From positions 1 through 40,815 of the IMG/VR virus record IMGVR_UViG_3300049846_000857: a stretch of DNA of 40,815 nucleotides. One strand, written 5' to 3'. The stretch is from a virus. The first letter of the stretch is position 1; every line of letters begins with the position of its first letter. Below are positions 38,927-40,815 of this stretch, in pieces. The translations under genes and the position numbers were made by a program. Below the pieces are notes generated by a model. It ran no database searches, was not told the origin of the DNA, and saw nothing but the letters and a program-made list of their open reading frames with translations.

Positions 38927-39103
38927 TTAACTCCTTTTTTCTTTAAATGGCCTTGAACAAGTTGGACAAATATCAAGCCTTGCCACTCTTGCCAAGTTAT
39001 AATTAATAAATTCAGAAATGTTTATATTTCTTTCACGATACCAATTAAATAATGATGTTCTTATTCTTGCTGAAATTCTTCTTTCTCTTTTTTCTTTATC
39101 CAT
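38927..39103 (-). CDS. small ribbon-helix-helix-like protein with zinc knuckle, 58 aa
   Basis: The frame reads MDKEKRERRISARIRTSLFN, then WYRERNINISEFINYNLARV, then a CPTCSRPF knuckle. The beta strand (RRISARI), helix, short turn and second helix (ISEFINYNLARVAR) are the RHH order of Arc-type repressors; a CxxC knuckle at the end is unusual. The ATG at 39103 is preceded by AGAGG. It is a candidate regulator for the early promoters, inferred from fold only. Confidence 0.65.
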   Translation of the reverse strand: MDKEKRERRISARIRTSLFNWYRERNINISEFINYNLARVARLDICPTCSRPFKEKRS

Positions 39104-39313
39104 TTAAACCTCTTTGTAATCCGTTTCACATCTATCACAAGTCTTGTATTTAGATTTAGTATTGTCTGGCTCTTGTACAATAGTTAAATGAACTAATCCT
39201 CCACATTTACATCTTTTAGGGTATTGATATAAATAATCACATCCTCCGCATTCAAGATTTCCTCTTGAGTGTTCTTTAATTAACCATTGGTCATCTGACT
39301 CACGCCTCATCAT
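39104..39313 (-). CDS. small zinc-ribbon protein, 69 aa
   Basis: The protein has four Cys pairs or singles: CGGCDYLYQYPKRCKCGG and a later CDRCETD, sufficient for a zinc ribbon. It starts ATGATG at 39313, 13 bases before the end of the 96-aa gene. The right locus has this ribbon where the left locus has the MICERC protein. Function unknown. Confidence 0.65.
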   Translation of the reverse strand: MMRRESDDQWLIKEHSRGNLECGGCDYLYQYPKRCKCGGLVHLTIVQEPDNTKSKYKTCDRCETDYKEV

Positions 39314-39590
39314 TAAAATACTCCTTTAACTTCTCATAAACAAAATCAATTGTTGTATCATGCAGCTTAATTCCTCTGTCTTTTGCCTCTGCTCTCCAAG
39401 AATCATGTTTATAATGATTACGAAAAGTATTTATGTACCACATTTCAACTAGGCTTGCGTTCTTAGCAAAATTAATTAGATCGTCAATCTGTTCTCTGTC
39501 CTCGTATCTGTTAAATGTGTGTATAATAACTATACTGTCTTTTTCTGGTACTAACTTTTGTTCTGTATATTTAATCTTTTTTGATTTCAT
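39300..39590 (-). CDS. hypothetical early protein, 96 aa (right paralogue)
   Basis: Homologue of the protein at 1265-1555. The first 38 residues are identical and the remainder diverged, for example LVEMWYINTFRNHYKHDSWR against LVRDWYTETFRKHYKYDAWK. The substitutions are mostly conservative, which suggests a conserved fold. The breakpoint of identity lies at about 39481. Function unknown. Confidence 0.7.
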   Translation of the reverse strand: MKSKKIKYTEQKLVPEKDSIVIIHTFNRYEDREQIDDLINFAKNASLVEMWYINTFRNHYKHDSWRAEAKDRGIKLHDTTIDFVYEKLKEYFNDEA

Positions 39591-39594
39591 TTAT

Positions 39595-40161
39595 CTACCC
39601 CCATTGCGCCACCATTGCGTCGGCTATGCCTTGGTATGTTATACTTCTAAGCTTGGACCTGTCTTTACTTGGCGGCAACAAATGCAGTCTTTGGTGCCTA
39701 CCACTAACAATTTTTGTTGGCTTTAATCGTGGTAAATTTTTAAGCCATAAACAGGTTGCTTTTGTTTCACCATGCCCAAATTGCCAAGGCTGAATTACTT
39801 GGTCTTGTCGTCTACCTATAATTTCAACAGCATACTTGTGCATGATTGGATTTTCTATACAGATTTTTTTTATATCACAATTTAATATTTTTTTAAAAAA
39901 TTCAGCACCTTCTCTCATTTTGTCCCACCTTGATTTGTCTTTATATAACCAACATACACCACTGTTGCATAAATACGTGCATGGTGGGTGAGCTATTACT
40001 AAATCCCAATCATTATTAATTACTTCCATTACATCACATTGATAATGATATTTAGATTCACTATCTGTGGGCAATAAGTCACAAGACCATGCTTGATGCC
40101 CCTGTTTGCGAAAAGCATTTCTCACTATTCCACTAAACTCACAGGCTACTAAGACTTTCAT
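39595..40161 (-). CDS. C5-cytosine methylase-like protein (right copy)
   Basis: The 188-aa product is the same as that of 1560-2126 and the DNA appears identical. Motifs are VLVACEFSG, HPPCTYL and CIENP. Two functional copies would be unusual in a genome of this size; the copy is either a recent duplication kept uniform or the same locus reached twice in the assembly. Confidence 0.8.
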   Translation of the reverse strand: MKVLVACEFSGIVRNAFRKQGHQAWSCDLLPTDSESKYHYQCDVMEVINNDWDLVIAHPPCTYLCNSGVCWLYKDKSRWDKMREGAEFFKKILNCDIKKICIENPIMHKYAVEIIGRRQDQVIQPWQFGHGETKATCLWLKNLPRLKPTKIVSGRHQRLHLLPPSKDRSKLRSITYQGIADAMVAQWG

Positions 40162-40169
40162 CCATGCCC

Positions 40170-40256
40170 CTATCTAAATAAACTAACTATAACCCAAGCT
40201 ACACATATAAAGAAAACACTAAGAGCTAATGCCTCTGCCCATGCATCTTGATTCAT
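40170..40256 (-). CDS. 28-aa membrane micropeptide (right copy)
   Basis: Same sequence as the left copy at 2135-2221: one hydrophobic helix (ALALSVFFICVAWVIVSLF) with ATGA overlap to the upstream micro-ORF. Confidence 0.5.
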   Translation of the reverse strand: MNQDAWAEALALSVFFICVAWVIVSLFR

Positions 40257-40315
40257 TCTTCAAACTCCATTTCGCTCCATTCGAATTTATCGAATATTTC
40301 TTTTAGTGTTGCCAT
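40253..40315 (-). CDS. 20-codon micro-ORF (right copy)
   Basis: The frame reads [20 protein letters not shown], differing from the left copy only at residue 6 (Glu for Lys) and by one silent change. Confidence 0.35.
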   Translation of the reverse strand: MATLKEIFDKFEWSEMEFEE

Positions 40316-40320
40316 TTAAA

Positions 40321-40530
40321 AACTCCCACTCCACCTCCCACTCCCACTCCCACTCCAACTCCTACTCCCACTCACGCTCCCACTCCAACTCCCGCTCCCA
40401 CCCCTACTCCTACTCCTACCCCTACTCCTGCTCCCACTCAAGCTCCAACTCCAACTCCCGCTCCCACTCCTACTCCAACTCACGCTCCAACTCCCACTAC
40501 AACTCCAGCTCCCGCTCCTACTCCAGTTCA
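40321..40530. repeat. hexanucleotide minisatellite, right array 1, about 35 units
   Basis: About 35 six-base units of NACTCC type in exact phase, with more variants than the left array (CGCTCC, ACCTCC, CCCTAC, AGCTCC). It ends AGTTCA and is followed by the AAATAGCGAAATTTTCTTCC flank seen also after the left array. Confidence 0.9.
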
Positions 40531-40572
40531 AATAGCGAAATTTTCTTCCAAAGTTTTTCAGTTTCATTTAAA

Positions 40573-40710
40573 AACTACTGCTCCTGCTCCCGCTCCTACT
40601 CCTGCTCCCACTCAAGCTCCAACTCAAGCTCCAACTCCTACTCCCGCTCCCACTCCTACTCCCACTCCTACTCCAACTCACGCTCCCACTCCCGCTCCTA
40701 CTCCAGTTCA
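40573..40710. repeat. hexanucleotide minisatellite, right array 2, about 23 units
   Basis: About 23 units in the same style (TGCTCC, CGCTCC, AAGCTCC-like variants), ending AGTTCA and followed again by the same flank. The flank plus array repeat at a distance of 180 bases, so array 2 is a tandem duplication of array plus flank. Confidence 0.9.
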
Positions 40711-40743
40711 AATAGCGAAATTTTCTTCCAAAGTTTTTCAGTT

Positions 40744-40815
40744 TCACTTCAAAATACCAAAACTTTCTATTGAATTTTTCATCACATACCAATCGTTAGG
40801 TAATTTTTGAGCATC
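40744..40815 (-). CDS. 3' end of a second copy of the 87-aa early gene (cut by window end)
   Basis: The last 23 codons and stop of the gene at 2475-2738 recur here with identical amino acids (ending SIESFGILK). Nine codons differ by silent changes. The rest of the gene lies beyond the window. Confidence 0.75.
   Translation of the reverse strand, partial: DAQKLPNDWYVMKNSIESFGILK

Larger units (their letters stand above)
39490..40323. repeat. right copy of the duplicated methylase locus
   Basis: Matches 1455-2288 at a constant offset of 38,035, with no differences seen up to 40288 and three single-base differences beyond (at 40289, 40300 and 40323). Confidence 0.9.

Noticed and set aside
39490-40815. 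Simple direct terminal repeat of a linear genome
   Set aside because: The left copy is 1.4 kb inside the window, the window start cuts a gene, and the flanks of the copies are diverged, none of which fits exact terminal repeats.
1-40815. Temperate lifestyle with integration
   Set aside because: No integrase, excisionase or recognisable cI-type repressor seen; the tRNA gene alone is not evidence of an attachment site.

Overview
This window is a nearly complete, AT-rich tailed-phage genome. The most likely morphology is a short-tailed (podovirus-type) virion: portal, scaffold and HK97-fold coat are followed by a head-tail adaptor, a nozzle-like protein and three large glycine/glutamine/alanine-rich proteins of the ejection-protein type, and no tape measure or sheath is visible. 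A putative envelope lipoprotein in the lysis region and a T7-lysozyme-like amidase point to a Gram-negative host. I see no integrase, no phage RNA polymerase and no DNA polymerase, so I infer a phage that uses host transcription and host replication proteins loaded by its own initiator and helicase. I cannot name a host or a phage genus.

Layout. (1) 1-3183, minus strand: an early leftward operon of small proteins (several with CxxC zinc-binding motifs), a C5-cytosine-methylase-like protein, a hexanucleotide minisatellite and, cut by the window start, a DUF3310-like gene. (2) 3232-3346: a divergent promoter region with a perfect 15-nt palindrome between the two promoters. (3) 3347-8387, plus strand: a replication initiator with iteron-like repeats inside its gene, a DnaB-like helicase, small genes, the terminase small subunit, a metallophosphoesterase, an HExxH peptidase and a complete tRNA-Asn(GUU). 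(4) 8371-16906: terminase large subunit, lysine-rich micro-proteins, amidase endolysin, portal, scaffold, major coat. (5) 16907-26483: decoration, fibre and receptor-binding genes, one with exact 150-bp repeats, plus a permuted papain-like hydrolase. (6) 26497-36138: neck and nozzle genes, a GNAT-like protein and three ejection-type proteins. The last of these carries an embedded ADP-ribosyltransferase-like domain and is the most striking gene here. (7) 36138-36813: overlapping small membrane and lipoprotein genes, probably the lysis cassette. (8) 36931-40815, minus strand: a second early/recombination operon (RusA-like resolvase, Gp157-like, a Rad52/DdrA-like annealing protein, a small RHH-like protein) that ends in a second copy of the methylase/minisatellite locus.

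The two methylase loci (about 1446-2546 and 39481-40815) lie 38,035 bp apart. They share about 800 bp that I read as identical, while the homologous sequence on both sides is clearly diverged. Either the phage carries a duplicated locus kept uniform by recombination, or the contig goes once round a circular map of about 38 kb and shows two alleles of one hypervariable early region. The sequence alone does not decide between these.

How the parts work together: the divergent promoters probably switch early leftward (host takeover, recombination, modification) and rightward (replication, then packaging and structure) transcription. Gene ends overlap by TAATG, ATGA or GTGA at many junctions, so translational coupling is widespread. 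The ejection proteins would enter the cell with the DNA, which would deliver the ADP-ribosyltransferase-like domain at the very start of infection.
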